Source: Aeromonas rivipollensis
GTDB taxonomy: Bacteria; Pseudomonadota; Gammaproteobacteria; Enterobacterales; Aeromonadaceae
Length of the DNA: 64,000 nucleotides
Direction: 5' to 3'
Assembly (NCBI RefSeq): GCF_037811135.1
Contig: NZ_CP149130.1
Location: 3,158,501-3,222,500 of the forward strand
Positions within the stretch are counted from its first letter, which is position 1. Each line of letters opens with the position of its first letter. Shown here in pieces: positions 17,666-26,702 of the stretch. The notes beneath the pieces are model-generated. The model was given only the letters and a program-made list of their open reading frames with translations. It did no database searches and had not been told where the DNA came from. The position numbers and the translations under genes are program-made.

Positions 17666-18625
17666 CTACAACCAGGGCAGGGTCGCGGCACTGGCGGGGG
17701 GCGACTGGTTGAGCAGCGCCAGCTGCACCGTCTCCCGGCTCACGTGGGGAGCATAGAGGTGGATGAAGTCATACATGTAGTCCCGCAGGTGGGCGTGTCT
17801 GCGCAGGCAGACATGGGCCACGCTCGAGGCGATCAGGTGATCAATGTTGAGGCAGACCAGGCTCTCCCTGTCCCCCTCGTCGAACGCCGAGGTGGCGATC
17901 ACCCCCACCCCCATGCCGAGGCGCACATAGTGCTTGATGATGTCGCTGTCGGTGGCGGTCAGCACTATGCGGGGGCTGAGGCCATGACGACCGAAGGCCT
18001 TGTCCATCTTGGAGCGACCGGTGAAGCCGAACACATAGGTGATGAGGGGATAACGGGCCAGATCCGCCATGGCCAGGGGCTGGCAGTCGAGCAGCGGATG
18101 ACCGTGGGGCACCACAACGCCGCGCCCCCAGCGGTAACAGGGAATGGTCGCCAGCTCGTCGAACAGGTGCATGGACTCGGTGGCGATGGCCATCTCCACA
18201 TCCCCGTTTTGCACCATCTGCGCCAGCTGGGCCGGCGCCCCCTGATGCAGCTGGATGCTCACCTCGGGGAAGCGGCGGGAGAAGGCGGTGATCACCGACG
18301 GCAGCTTGTAGCGGGCCATGGTGTGGGTGGTGGCGATGCGCAGCACTCCGCTGGTGGCCAGCTGATCACCGAGGGAAAGTTGGCCAATCTGCTCCACCTG
18401 GGCCACCACCCCCTTGGCCAGCTCCATCACCTGCTCCCCCATGGGGGTCAGGCCCACCAGATTCTTGCCCTTGCGGGTGAACAGCGCCAGCCCCAGCTCG
18501 TCTTCCAGCATCTTCATCTGCTTGCTGAGGGTCGGCTGGGAGGTGTAGAGCTTCTCCGCCGTCGCCGAGATGTTGAAGTTGTTCTTCACTATCTCGGTGA
18601 AGTTCTTGAGCCGGGCTATGTTCAT
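17666..18625 (-). CDS. CysB-like LysR family transcriptional regulator
   Basis: A 319-residue LysR regulator of the CysB/Cbl type. The winged helix-turn-helix is at about residues 3-60 (ATAEKLYTSQPTLSKQMKML), followed by the effector domain with CysB-like signatures IATTHTMARYKLPSVI, PLITYVFGFTGRS and RIVLTATDSDIIKHYVRLG, the loop that in CysB binds acetylserine or sulfate. It may therefore sense a sulfur metabolite. It is about as long as CysB but differs enough that I do not call it cysB. Its ATG overlaps the pdxH stop (TGATG), so it is translated from the pdxH message. Confidence 0.88.
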   Translation of the reverse strand: MNIARLKNFTEIVKNNFNISATAEKLYTSQPTLSKQMKMLEDELGLALFTRKGKNLVGLTPMGEQVMELAKGVVAQVEQIGQLSLGDQLATSGVLRIATTHTMARYKLPSVITAFSRRFPEVSIQLHQGAPAQLAQMVQNGDVEMAIATESMHLFDELATIPCYRWGRGVVVPHGHPLLDCQPLAMADLARYPLITYVFGFTGRSKMDKAFGRHGLSPRIVLTATDSDIIKHYVRLGMGVGVIATSAFDEGDRESLVCLNIDHLIASSVAHVCLRRHAHLRDYMYDFIHLYAPHVSRETVQLALLNQSPPASAATLPWL

Positions 18626-19263
18626 CAGGGGGCCAGTCGCTCTATGTGCCAGCCATCCCCCTCGCGGCTGTAGTAGAAGCGATCGTGCAGGCGATGCTCG
18701 CCCCCCTGCCAGAACTCCACCGTCTCGATCCGCACCCGGAAGCCGCCCCAAAAGCTCGGCAACGGCACCTCGCCATTGGCAAACTTCTGCTTGAGCTCGA
18801 GGAACTTGGCTTCCAGCACGCCACGGGCCGAGATGCGGGTCGACTGCTTGGAGACCCAGGCGGCTATCTGGCTATCCTTGGGACGGCTGTGGAAGTACTT
18901 CATCACCTCGAAGGTGCTCATCTTCTCCACCCGGCCTGTCACGTGCACCTGGCGGTCGAGGGTGTGCCAGGGGAAGAGCAGGCTGATGCGGGGGTTGCCC
19001 TCCAGCTGGTGCGCCTTGCGGCTGCCCATGTTGGTGTAGAACACCATGCCCTCGGCATCGTAGTGCTTGAGCAGCACTGTGCGCTGCCAGGGCTGGCCGT
19101 CGGCATCCACTGTGCCCACCACCATGGCGGTGGGGTCGGTCAGCCTGGCCTCGCACGCCTGGGCCAGCCACTTCTCGAACAGGACGAGAGGCTCGGCCGG
19201 CAGATCGGCCCGGTGCAGTCCGCCCCTGGTGTATTCACGACGCAGATCAGCCACATCCATCAT
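18625..19263 (-). CDS. pdxH: pyridoxamine 5'-phosphate oxidase
   Basis: FMN enzyme that oxidises pyridoxine or pyridoxamine phosphate to pyridoxal phosphate. The 212-residue product follows E. coli Pdx[20 protein letters not shown]-binding [43 protein letters not shown] and the C-terminal [13 protein letters not shown] ending IERLAP. I chose the ATG at 19263, with AAGGA eight bases upstream; an ATG follows directly as second codon. The downstream regulator is coupled by a one-base overlap. Confidence 0.95.
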   Translation of the reverse strand: MMDVADLRREYTRGGLHRADLPAEPLVLFEKWLAQACEARLTDPTAMVVGTVDADGQPWQRTVLLKHYDAEGMVFYTNMGSRKAHQLEGNPRISLLFPWHTLDRQVHVTGRVEKMSTFEVMKYFHSRPKDSQIAAWVSKQSTRISARGVLEAKFLELKQKFANGEVPLPSFWGGFRVRIETVEFWQGGEHRLHDRFYYSREGDGWHIERLAP

Positions 19264-19377
19264 CTTGATTTTCCTTCTCTCTTTCTTTGCCGCCACTGCG
19301 GCTGTGGATGGGGGCATTGTGCGACGAGCACGTCATGGGTACAAGCCTGGGGGCGGCCAAATACTGGCACCAAAAAC

Positions 19378-19406
19378 AGAAAGGGAGGCCTGTGCCTCCC
19401 TTTTTC
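19378..19406. terminator. terminator after the lipoprotein gene
   Basis: AGAAAGGGAGGC / GCCTCCCTTTTT hairpin. Read on the minus strand it ends the metalloprotease-lipoprotein unit before pdxH. Confidence 0.8.
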
Positions 19407-19427
19407 TGCCGGCAGCTTGCCGCCTGC

Positions 19428-19751
19428 CTATGGTTTGCCGTCAACCGGCGGGCAATGGGCCAGCATGCGCCGGTTATATTCCGCCGCATAGGCGCTCAGC
19501 CTGGCGTGAGCCTCCTTCTGATCCGGCTTGATGACATCGCCGAGCCCCTCCAGATAGCGCACGCCACAGCGGGCCTTGGCCGCCACCTGCCGCTCCGCCG
19601 CTATGCCGGGCGCCACCTCGCCGCGCCCGGCCCGCACTATCAGCCGGTAGTCCTGCTTGGCCAGGCTGTCACTGACCGCCTGATCCAGGGTGTCGGCATC
19701 GGCCTGACAACCGCCAAGCAGGGCGAGCAGCAGCACGCAGGCCAGCCTCAT
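19428..19751 (-). CDS. small putative lipoprotein
   Basis: A 107-residue protein with a short lipoprotein-type signal (MRLACVLLLALLGGC, lipobox LGGC). The mature part, about 90 residues, is mostly helical and has two Cys (ARCGVRYLEG, LAHCPP) that could pair. No family recognised. Its start overlaps the metalloprotease stop by four bases (ATGA), so the two are made together; a chaperone or inhibitor role is possible but unsupported. Confidence 0.7.
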   Translation of the reverse strand: MRLACVLLLALLGGCQADADTLDQAVSDSLAKQDYRLIVRAGRGEVAPGIAAERQVAAKARCGVRYLEGLGDVIKPDQKEAHARLSAYAAEYNRRMLAHCPPVDGKP

Positions 19752-21724
19752 GCCCGCCTCCGTTGCCAGCCCAGCAGCGCCAGGGCCAGGGTCCAGAAGC
19801 CGAGGGCGCCACCGCCACCACCGCCGCCCTCTTCCCCACGCTGGGTCACCGACAGCTTGAGCGGGCTGATGGCGAAGAAGAGGTTGTCACTGCAGGCCAC
19901 CTTCAGCCTGGCGGTGCCGTCGTTGCCGGCGGGTATGGTAACGCTGGCCGAGCCGGAGTTGGGCTGGCCACTGGCGAGCAGGGTCCAGCTCACCCCCTCG
20001 TCCCGGGTCAGGGAGAGATCCACCTTGCTGCAATTGATGGGGGCCGCGTTGGTGCCGGCCACGTCCCAGCCTATGGTCTGGCTGGCGCCGGCTCCCAGCG
20101 GGGTCACCAGCGGGCTGGTCAGGCGGAAGGCGCTGCCGGTGTTGACCACCTGGATCTTCATGTCGTCACTGGAAACACCGCCCTTGCCGTCCCGCGCCGT
20201 GAGGCGGAAATTGAGCTCCCTGTTGGTGGCAGGCCAGGCCTCCCCCTTCGCCAGGGTGTTGGAGAGCAGGGAGGGCAGACTTGGCAGGGTACGCTCCGGC
20301 AACGCGGTCGGCGCCACGAAGCGAAACAGCGGGCGACTGCCGTCGTCCACCATGCTGGCGACGCTGAAGGACTCGGTGCCGAGATCGATCTGCTCCCAGG
20401 TGTAACTCAGGGGATCCTGATCCAGATCCGCCCCGGCGCCCTTGAGCACGAAGGGGGTGTTGGCCGGGATCACATAGTCGTTGCCGGCGGCGACCTGGGG
20501 CGCGTTGTTGGTCAGGCTCTGGGAGCTGCCACAGCTCGCGACTGTGGCCATGTGGGCCCGCATCTGCTCGATGGACTTGCTGTGGAAGTAGGGCAGGCTG
20601 TTGGCCTGCAGGTTCTCTTCCCCGCAGATCCCCGCATAGGCCATGATGGAGCTGCCGCTGCCGGGCTCCCAGGCCTGGCTGGCCTCCCGGTTGCCACCGC
20701 CACAGCTGCCGGTGGTGCCGTTGAAGGTGTGGTCGGCGCCGAACTGGTGGCCAATCTCGTGGGCCACGTAGTCGATGAAGAAGGCATCCCCCACCGGATT
20801 GGGGGAGCCCGTCATGCCCGCCGACTTCTCCGCGGTGCAGAGCACTCCCAGCCCCGCCAGACCGCCGCCCCCGGTGTTGACCACGTGACCTATGTCGAAG
20901 GCGCCGAGCTTGGTGCCAGCCTGGGTCTGTGCATTCTGCTGCACTGTGACGTTGGCATCTATGTCACCGTCATCGTTGTTGAAAGGATCGGTGGCGGTGT
21001 CGGTGAAGATGATGGTGTCGTTGCCGCTGGCGAGCTGGAACTCGGCGGCGACGTCACGCTGGTACACCTCGTTGACCCGGTTGAGCAGGGTGGCGATGGC
21101 GCCGAGACCGGCCTCGACGGTGCCGCCGTGATACTGGGTGTACTCCCCCGCCGCCGAGATGGCGATGACGTAGCGCTTGCGCTGGTTGCCATCCACCAGT
21201 ACCTGACGGGCCAGGGCCTTGGCCTGGGATCCGATCACCTTGTCCGCCTCTTCCTCCAGCCGGCTGTGGGCATCCTGCTGGTAATAGATGGCGTAGCCTT
21301 CACCGTTTCTGAGCGGATCCACGAACACCATGCGGCCCTGGTGGCTGAACATGGCGTGGAAACCCTGGGGACCGAGATCGAAGCGCCCCGTCTCCACCGG
21401 GTTGGACTCGTCATACCCCTTGAATGCCAGAATGCCGGGATACCTGGTGGCGAGATCCGATGGCAGCAGATCATAGGCCTGCAGGTTGAAGGTCACCTCC
21501 TTGCCATCCGGCAGGGGCAGGGTCAGCCGCGATTCCCCCGCCAGCAAGCCGGCGAAGTAATCGGCCGGCACAGTGGCAATGCGATATTGGCTGGCCCGCA
21601 CCTCATAGCCATCGGCAGCGGTGGCCCGTGCCGCCACCGTATTCCACTCACTGGCGGCCAGGCCGGTGGCGTTCATCAGACCGGCCACCAGCAACGCCAG
21701 CGGAGAGTATTTCATCAACTGCAT
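19748..21724 (-). CDS. reprolysin-like zinc metalloprotease with GlyGly-CTERM tail
   Basis: A 658-residue predicted exported protease. After a signal peptide (about residues 1-24) comes a propeptide-like domain to about 180, then a metzincin domain with the zinc-binding HEIGHQFGADH near residues 322-332 and downstream SSIMAYAGICG (Met-turn). Two beta domains follow (one PKD-like). The protein ends with a Gly run, a hydrophobic helix and RRRA, the GlyGly-CTERM signal that is processed by rhombosortase for attachment to the cell surface. Export is expected by type II secretion. Its peptide substrates are unknown. Confidence 0.9.
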   Translation of the reverse strand: MQLMKYSPLALLVAGLMNATGLAASEWNTVAARATAADGYEVRASQYRIATVPADYFAGLLAGESRLTLPLPDGKEVTFNLQAYDLLPSDLATRYPGILAFKGYDESNPVETGRFDLGPQGFHAMFSHQGRMVFVDPLRNGEGYAIYYQQDAHSRLEEEADKVIGSQAKALARQVLVDGNQRKRYVIAISAAGEYTQYHGGTVEAGLGAIATLLNRVNEVYQRDVAAEFQLASGNDTIIFTDTATDPFNNDDGDIDANVTVQQNAQTQAGTKLGAFDIGHVVNTGGGGLAGLGVLCTAEKSAGMTGSPNPVGDAFFIDYVAHEIGHQFGADHTFNGTTGSCGGGNREASQAWEPGSGSSIMAYAGICGEENLQANSLPYFHSKSIEQMRAHMATVASCGSSQSLTNNAPQVAAGNDYVIPANTPFVLKGAGADLDQDPLSYTWEQIDLGTESFSVASMVDDGSRPLFRFVAPTALPERTLPSLPSLLSNTLAKGEAWPATNRELNFRLTARDGKGGVSSDDMKIQVVNTGSAFRLTSPLVTPLGAGASQTIGWDVAGTNAAPINCSKVDLSLTRDEGVSWTLLASGQPNSGSASVTIPAGNDGTARLKVACSDNLFFAISPLKLSVTQRGEEGGGGGGGALGFWTLALALLGWQRRRA

Positions 21725-21935
21725 CTTTATTATTCCTTTTTCAATGCGTTCGCCTGAACTGCCTCAGCATCATTTTCCTGCCCGGGTGAGAAGTCCAGCG
21801 CCATCCTCTGTACATTCCCCGAATGGGGACGGTTGCACCAATGCAGTCTAGCCCCTATCATGGCGCGGATTTGTCCGTTTCAGAACCCTCCTGTGTCACG
21901 GGCCGGTTCACCCTTTTTTGGCCAAGGTTAATCTC

Positions 21936-23147
21936 ATGCTCAAATCCCCACTGTTGCCCCGTTTCGGGGATCTGGTCGTTGCCATTGTTGACGATGTACT
22001 CGGTCAGGGCCTCACCCTCGACCGCGCCTATGCCCGTCACTTCTCCGGCATCGAACTCAAACCGCAAGAACAGGCAAGGATTGCCCTGGTCACCGGCGAC
22101 CTGCTGCGTCGTCTCAGCCTCTATTGCTTCCTGACCGGCATCCAGGTCCGTCAGGCCGAAAAGAATGTCTGGCCGCTGCTGCACAGCTGGCACGCCTTCC
22201 ACAAGATTGCCCAGCCCAACAACCCGACCCTGGATCGCTTCAATGAAGAGGCATTCCGTCGCCGTCTGACCGAGGCGAAGAAGAACCCGGTGCTGATGGA
22301 TGGTTGCCCTGCCTGGCTGGAGAAGCTGGGCAACGAGCAGTTGGGTGAGGCCTGGCCTGCCGAGCGTGCCGCCCTGGCCTGGATGCCCAAGCGCTACCTG
22401 AGGGTCAACACCCTCAAGTGCACCCGGGAAGAGCTGCAAACCATTCTGGCCAAAGAGCATGTCACCACCATTCCGGTTGATGGTGTTGAGACGGCCCTGC
22501 AGGTCACCTCGGACGCCGCCCTGTTCCGCACCAAGGCCTTTGCCGATGGCTGCTTCGAACAGCAGGATGCCGGCTCCCAACTGGTCGCCGCCGCCCTGGA
22601 AGTGACCCCGGGCATGCGGGTCATCGATGCCTGCGCCGGTGCCGGTGGCAAGACACTGCACATCGCCGCCATGATGGAAGGCAAGGGCCGCCTGCTGGCG
22701 ATGGACGTGGAAGAGTGGAAGCTGGAGAACCTCAAGCAGCGCGCCCGCCGCGCCGGTGCCCACAACGTGGAGACCCGGGTCATCACCAGCAGCAAGACTG
22801 TCAAGCGCCTCAAAGAGAGCGCCGACCGCGTATTGCTGGACGTCCCCTGCTCCGGCCTTGGCGTACTCAAGCGCAATCCGGATGCCAAGTGGCGTGACAC
22901 CGCCGAGCGCCTGCCGGTGCTGGTCGCCCTGCAAGAAGAGATACTGCAGCGCTATAGCCAGATGGTGAAGGTGGGCGGCCTGCTGGTCTATGCAACCTGC
23001 TCCATCCTGCCCCAGGAGAACCGCCAGCAGGTGGACAAGTTCCTCGCGGCCAACGAGAACTATCGCCTGCGGGATGACCACACCGTCAGCCCCTCCGAGA
23101 CCGGCTTCGACGGTTTCTACATGGCACGGATCGAGCGTATCGGCTGA
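21936..23147 (+). CDS. RsmB/NOP family RNA cytosine-C5 methyltransferase
   Basis: SAM-dependent RNA methyltransferase of 403 residues. A NusB-like helical domain of about 130 residues is followed by the Rossmann domain: VIDACAGAGGKTLHIAAMME (SAM site), LAMDVEEWKL, and the two catalytic Cys motifs DVPCSGLGVLKRNPD and YATCSILPQEN. It has the general RsmB plan but is shorter than E. coli RsmB (429) or RsmF (479), so its target base is not assigned. The ATG at 21936 has AAGG eight bases upstream; a TTG six codons earlier is less likely. Confidence 0.88.
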   Translation: MLKSPLLPRFGDLVVAIVDDVLGQGLTLDRAYARHFSGIELKPQEQARIALVTGDLLRRLSLYCFLTGIQVRQAEKNVWPLLHSWHAFHKIAQPNNPTLDRFNEEAFRRRLTEAKKNPVLMDGCPAWLEKLGNEQLGEAWPAERAALAWMPKRYLRVNTLKCTREELQTILAKEHVTTIPVDGVETALQVTSDAALFRTKAFADGCFEQQDAGSQLVAAALEVTPGMRVIDACAGAGGKTLHIAAMMEGKGRLLAMDVEEWKLENLKQRARRAGAHNVETRVITSSKTVKRLKESADRVLLDVPCSGLGVLKRNPDAKWRDTAERLPVLVALQEEILQRYSQMVKVGGLLVYATCSILPQENRQQVDKFLAANENYRLRDDHTVSPSETGFDGFYMARIERIG

Positions 23148-23163
23148 GGCCCTGCGCACCCAT

Positions 23164-23195
23164 AGAAAAGGGGAGCCATGGGCTCCCCTTTTTGC
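23164..23195. terminator. bidirectional terminator between methyltransferase gene and grxD
   Basis: AAAAGGGGAGCC / GGCTCCCCTTTTT hairpin with a three-base loop between convergent genes. Confidence 0.9.
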
Positions 23196-23212
23196 ATGAT
23201 GCGGATGCGACC

Positions 23213-23557
23213 TTATTCGGCGGCGGCATCGTCCTGCTTGTGCTTGGCAGCAGCTTCCTTGATCAGGGTCTGCAGCTCGCCAGCCTGGAACATCTCGATC
23301 ATGATGTCGCAACCACCGACCAGCTCACCTTCCACCCAGAGTTGCGGGAAGGTCGGCCAGTTGGCAAATTTCGGCAGCTCGGCACGGATGTCCGGGTTTT
23401 GCAGGATGTCGACGTAAGCAAAAGGCTCGCCACAGGACATCAGGGCCTGGGAGGCCTGGGCAGAGAAACCGCAGCTGGGTAGCTTGGGGGATCCCTTCAT
23501 GTACAGGATGATGGGATTCTCAGCCAGCTGCTGTTTGATCTTTTCAATAGTTTCCAT
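23213..23557 (-). CDS. grxD: monothiol glutaredoxin Grx4
   Basis: A 114-residue CGFS-type glutaredoxin that binds a bridging [2Fe-2S] cluster with glutathione and takes part in iron-sulfur delivery. The Cys of CGFS is residue 29; the TFPQLWVEGELVGGCDI glutathione-binding strand is present. The tail is short and acidic (DDAAAE). It is divergent from sodB, a pairing that links oxidative stress and iron handling. Confidence 0.96.
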   Translation of the reverse strand: METIEKIKQQLAENPIILYMKGSPKLPSCGFSAQASQALMSCGEPFAYVDILQNPDIRAELPKFANWPTFPQLWVEGELVGGCDIMIEMFQAGELQTLIKEAAAKHKQDDAAAE

Positions 23558-23694
23558 AAATGCCTCACTAGAGCGATTTCGGCGGCCATTCTACTGCAAA
23601 CCGGGCAGACCACAAACTGGCAAACCGTCCCGAATGCAAGAAGTGATGAATCAATACGCCGCAGCTTGATCCGGATCATGGCGAGAATCAAGAG

Positions 23695-23724
23695 TTGTTC
23701 GCCCATCTTTGATGCTGCTACAAT
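23695..23724 (+). promoter_or_regulatory. candidate sodB promoter
   Basis: TTGTTC (23695) and TACAAT (23719) with an 18-base spacer lie about 120 bases ahead of sodB in the 287-base grxD-sodB gap. That gap holds no gene. Confidence 0.4.
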
Positions 23725-23844
23725 CGACGGGCTTTGGGCCGTCTGGCCCCATCATTTCAAGAACAATTCTTTTCAACATAGAAAAGAGTACGCAATGTCT
23801 TGCAACCGTCGCCTTCGCACGGCCCAGCCAATGGAGAGTAGAAA

Positions 23845-24429
23845 ATGGCTTTCGAACTTCCCGCTCTGCCCTATGCAATCAATGCTCTGGAACCGCACAT
23901 CTCCCAGGAAACCCTGGAATATCACCACGGCAAGCACCACAACACCTACGTGGTCAACCTGAACAACCTGGTGCCGGGTACCGAGTTTGAAGGCAAGTCT
24001 CTGGAAGAGATCATCAAGACCTCCACTGGCGGTGTCTTCAACAACGCCGCCCAGATCTGGAACCACACCTTCTACTGGCACTGCCTCTCCCCGAACGGCG
24101 GTGGCGAGCCCACCGGCGCCCTGGCCGATGCCATCAACAAGGCCTTCGGCTCCTTCGCCGAGTTCAAGGATGCGTTCACCAAGTCTGCCATCGGCAACTT
24201 CGGCTCCAGCTGGACCTGGCTGGTGAAGAAAGCCGACGGCTCCCTGGCCATCGTCAACACCTCCAACGCCGGCTGCCCGCTGACCGAAGCCGGGACCACC
24301 CCGCTGCTGACCGTCGACCTGTGGGAGCACGCCTACTACATCGATTTCCGCAACCTGCGTCCGAAGTACATGGAAACCTTCTGGGCCCTGGTCAACTGGG
24401 AATTCGTGGCCAAGAATCTGGCTGCCTGA
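23845..24429 (+). CDS. sodB: iron superoxide dismutase
   Basis: Cytosolic enzyme converting superoxide to oxygen and hydrogen peroxide. The 194-residue protein has the metal ligands His27 (EYHHGKHH), His74 ([10 protein letters not shown]), Asp158 and His162 ([12 protein letters not shown]). Gln70 in the NNAAQIW motif marks the iron rather than manganese type. A strong terminator follows the stop codon. Confidence 0.97.
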   Translation: MAFELPALPYAINALEPHISQETLEYHHGKHHNTYVVNLNNLVPGTEFEGKSLEEIIKTSTGGVFNNAAQIWNHTFYWHCLSPNGGGEPTGALADAINKAFGSFAEFKDAFTKSAIGNFGSSWTWLVKKADGSLAIVNTSNAGCPLTEAGTTPLLTVDLWEHAYYIDFRNLRPKYMETFWALVNWEFVAKNLAA

Positions 24430-24445
24430 TAGCCTCTTTCTTGCC

Positions 24446-24477
24446 AAAACGCCCCGCACTGCGGGGCGTTTTTTTAT
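24446..24477 (+). terminator. terminator of sodB
   Basis: AAAACGCCCCGC / GCGGGGCGTT hairpin followed by seven T, 16 bases after sodB. Confidence 0.93.
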
Positions 24478-24492
24478 GGCGAACGACCAACG

Positions 24493-24518
24493 AAAAAGGC
24501 GCCATGGGCGCCTTTTTG
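24493..24518 (-). terminator. terminator of mlaA
   Basis: AAAAAGGCGCC / GGCGCCTTTTT hairpin, 14 bases after the mlaA stop on the minus strand; likely works both ways. Confidence 0.88.
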
Positions 24519-24532
24519 ATAACCATGGGTCG

Positions 24533-25345
24533 TTACTGGTCTATCTCGTCCAGATACTCGTCCAGGTTGCTGTCATCCTCCTGCTGGCCCTTCTGCTGCT
24601 TGAGCTCAGGCTGGCGACCTGTCACCTTGCCATCGTTGTACTGCAGGTAGAAGTCCTTGGTCAGGGCATAAGGATCGAGTGCATTGTCGATGATCCGCTC
24701 CTGATCGATGAGCTTGGAGCGCGTGCCCAGGCCATCCAGCGCCCAGTGCACCACCCGCAGCGGGAAGGTCAGCAGGGCATAGGGGAAGTAGATGGTATCT
24801 ATGGTATCCCCGACAAACTCCCGGGTAGTGGTCGGGCCGTAGACGGGCACCATGATGTAGGCGCCATCCCCGATGTCCGCCCTGCCGAGCACTGTGTCCA
24901 TCTCCAGCATGTTGCGCTCGAGGCCGGCATGCTTGGCCACGTCGAAGATCCCCAGCAGACCTATGGTGGTGTTGAGGGTGAAGCGGCCCAGGTTGGTCCC
25001 CGCCCCCTTCAGATCGCCGACCAGCAGGTGGTTGATCATGCTGCTCGGCTCGTCGAAGTTCTCCACCAGGTTGTCGATACCGTCTTTCATCCCCTGGGGC
25101 ACATAGCGGGCATAGCCATGGACCACGGGGCGAGCCACGTAGGGTTCCAGCACGTCGTAGTTGATGGCCCACATGGCCCGGTTGGCCCCCTGGAAGGGGT
25201 CACGGGGATCGCTGGCCGTGCTGGACGCACCGGGGCGGCTGGGGGTTTCGTTGAGATCCAGGCTCTCTGGGCCCGGCTTGGGAGGGCCACCCGCACAGCC
25301 CCCCAACAGCAGTGCCACTGCCAATGCTCCTGAACGCAGATACAT
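24533..25345 (-). CDS. mlaA: MlaA (VacJ) family outer-membrane lipoprotein
   Basis: Lipoprotein that removes phospholipids from the outer leaflet of the outer membrane and passes them to the Mla pathway. The 270-residue precursor has a signal ending LLLGGC; the mature protein carries the family signatures DPFQGANRAMWAINYDVLEP, FDEPSSMINHLLVGD and the VPVYGPTTTREFVGD segment. The C-terminus is Gln/Asp-rich and probably disordered. It lies 79 bases after ccmI on the same strand; whether it is read through from the ccm operon is open. Other mla genes are not in the window. Confidence 0.93.
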   Translation of the reverse strand: MYLRSGALAVALLLGGCAGGPPKPGPESLDLNETPSRPGASSTASDPRDPFQGANRAMWAINYDVLEPYVARPVVHGYARYVPQGMKDGIDNLVENFDEPSSMINHLLVGDLKGAGTNLGRFTLNTTIGLLGIFDVAKHAGLERNMLEMDTVLGRADIGDGAYIMVPVYGPTTTREFVGDTIDTIYFPYALLTFPLRVVHWALDGLGTRSKLIDQERIIDNALDPYALTKDFYLQYNDGKVTGRQPELKQQKGQQEDDSNLDEYLDEIDQ

Positions 25346-25424
25346 ATGAAAGTCCTAAGCTTTTTTGGGAATCTTTATGGATTATAGGTAGCCCGCCCCA
25401 TCCCGGGGTCGGGCCAAGAGGGTA

Positions 25425-26702
25425 TTAGAGTGCGTGATCGATGCGGATGTCAATCGGCGCTGTGGGAATGGTGGTGGTCGGCACTGTGACCGAGACCCCC
25501 TCAAAGGCTCCTTCCTTGTTCATGACGTTGCCGCCCCGGGAGAGGCGCGCCTTGAACTGCAGCTCGGGATAGGCCGCCAGCTTGCTCCCCTCCATCATGG
25601 CATCCCCATCCCCCAGTGAGAGGGTGAGGGGCAACTGCGGACCCGGGATGCGCTTGACCGCGATGGGCATGGGCGGGCCATTGGGGATCACCGCAAAGAC
25701 GAACAGGTGGGCATCCTCCGGCAGCTGGATGCCGGGTGCCAGGGTGATGTGCAGGGGATATTCTCCCTCCTTCACCGCCAGAACCTGAGCACTGCCCTGC
25801 CCAGCCTGAGCGCCCTGGGCGGCAGGTGCGGCTGTCACGGCGATGCCGCGCTGACGCAGTTGCTGCTCGGCATACTCGATGGAGCGCTCCACCATGGCAT
25901 GGCGGGTCGAGCCCTTCTCCAGCAGCGGCAACATGGCTCGCCAGCGCACCAGCGCTGTCTGGAAGTCCTCTTTCTGCAACGCCATGAAGGCATGGACCGA
26001 GCGCGCCTCTATGTTGGCCGGATCCTGGGCGATGGCCGCCTGCAGCAGCTGATCCGCCCGGGCCTCCTCCCCCGTCATCATCAGGGCCTGGGCATAGGGC
26101 ACCGCCACCATGGCCTTCTGCGGAGCCAGGGAGTAGGCCCGCTCCAGCGCCTCGCGGGCCATCTCGGGGTCATTGCCATCCAGGGTCAGACGCCCCAGCA
26201 GCAGCCAGCCACGATAGTCGTTCGGTTCTTCTTTCAGCCGGGTGCGCAGCCCCAGGGTGAAGTCCAGCAGATCCTGCTCGGTCACCTCGCTATCCCGCTC
26301 CACCAGGATGCGGTTGCTCAGCTCCCCCAGCCGACTGCTGGCATCCTGCCAGCGGCTCACCTCCTGCCAGGCCCCCAGCTGGTAGTAGAGCCCCAGGCTC
26401 ACCACCACCAGCACCAGCACACCCGGGATCCAGATCAGGCTCTTGCCGCCGCGGGCACTCTGCTCCACGTCTGGGATGTCGTCCAGCAGGCTGCGTTGCA
26501 GCTCAACCAGGGACTCGGACTCCTCGGCCAGTATCCCCTGCTCACGCTCCTCGCCTATCTCCAGCAGACGCTGGCGATAGAGTTGCTTGTTGAGCGCCGA
26601 ACGGCTGATGCTCTGGCGACCCTCGCCGCGCCACAGCGGCAGGATCAGCGCCAGGCTCGCCAGCACCAGCAGGGCCGCGATCACTATCCAAAATGCGGTC
26701 AT
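25425..26702 (-). CDS. ccmI: cytochrome c biogenesis protein CcmI
   Basis: Membrane chaperone that holds apocytochrome c for heme attachment. The 425-residue protein has a membrane helix at about residues 4-22, a cytoplasmic loop, a second helix near residues 90-106, then a periplasmic TPR region (about 170-290) and a C-terminal beta domain. The loop includes NKQLYRQRLLEIGEEREQG, usual for CcmI. Its start overlaps ccmH by four bases (ATGA). Last gene of the ccm cluster. Confidence 0.9.
   Translation of the reverse strand: MTAFWIVIAALLVLASLALILPLWRGEGRQSISRSALNKQLYRQRLLEIGEEREQGILAEESESLVELQRSLLDDIPDVEQSARGGKSLIWIPGVLVLVVVSLGLYYQLGAWQEVSRWQDASSRLGELSNRILVERDSEVTEQDLLDFTLGLRTRLKEEPNDYRGWLLLGRLTLDGNDPEMAREALERAYSLAPQKAMVAVPYAQALMMTGEEARADQLLQAAIAQDPANIEARSVHAFMALQKEDFQTALVRWRAMLPLLEKGSTRHAMVERSIEYAEQQLRQRGIAVTAAPAAQGAQAGQGSAQVLAVKEGEYPLHITLAPGIQLPEDAHLFVFAVIPNGPPMPIAVKRIPGPQLPLTLSLGDGDAMMEGSKLAAYPELQFKARLSRGGNVMNKEGAFEGVSVTVPTTTIPTAPIDIRIDHAL

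Noticed and set aside
19763..21757. Plus-strand frame of 664 codons opposite the metalloprotease
   Set aside because: Antisense shadow; the minus strand encodes signal peptide, HEIGH motif and GlyGly-CTERM tail.
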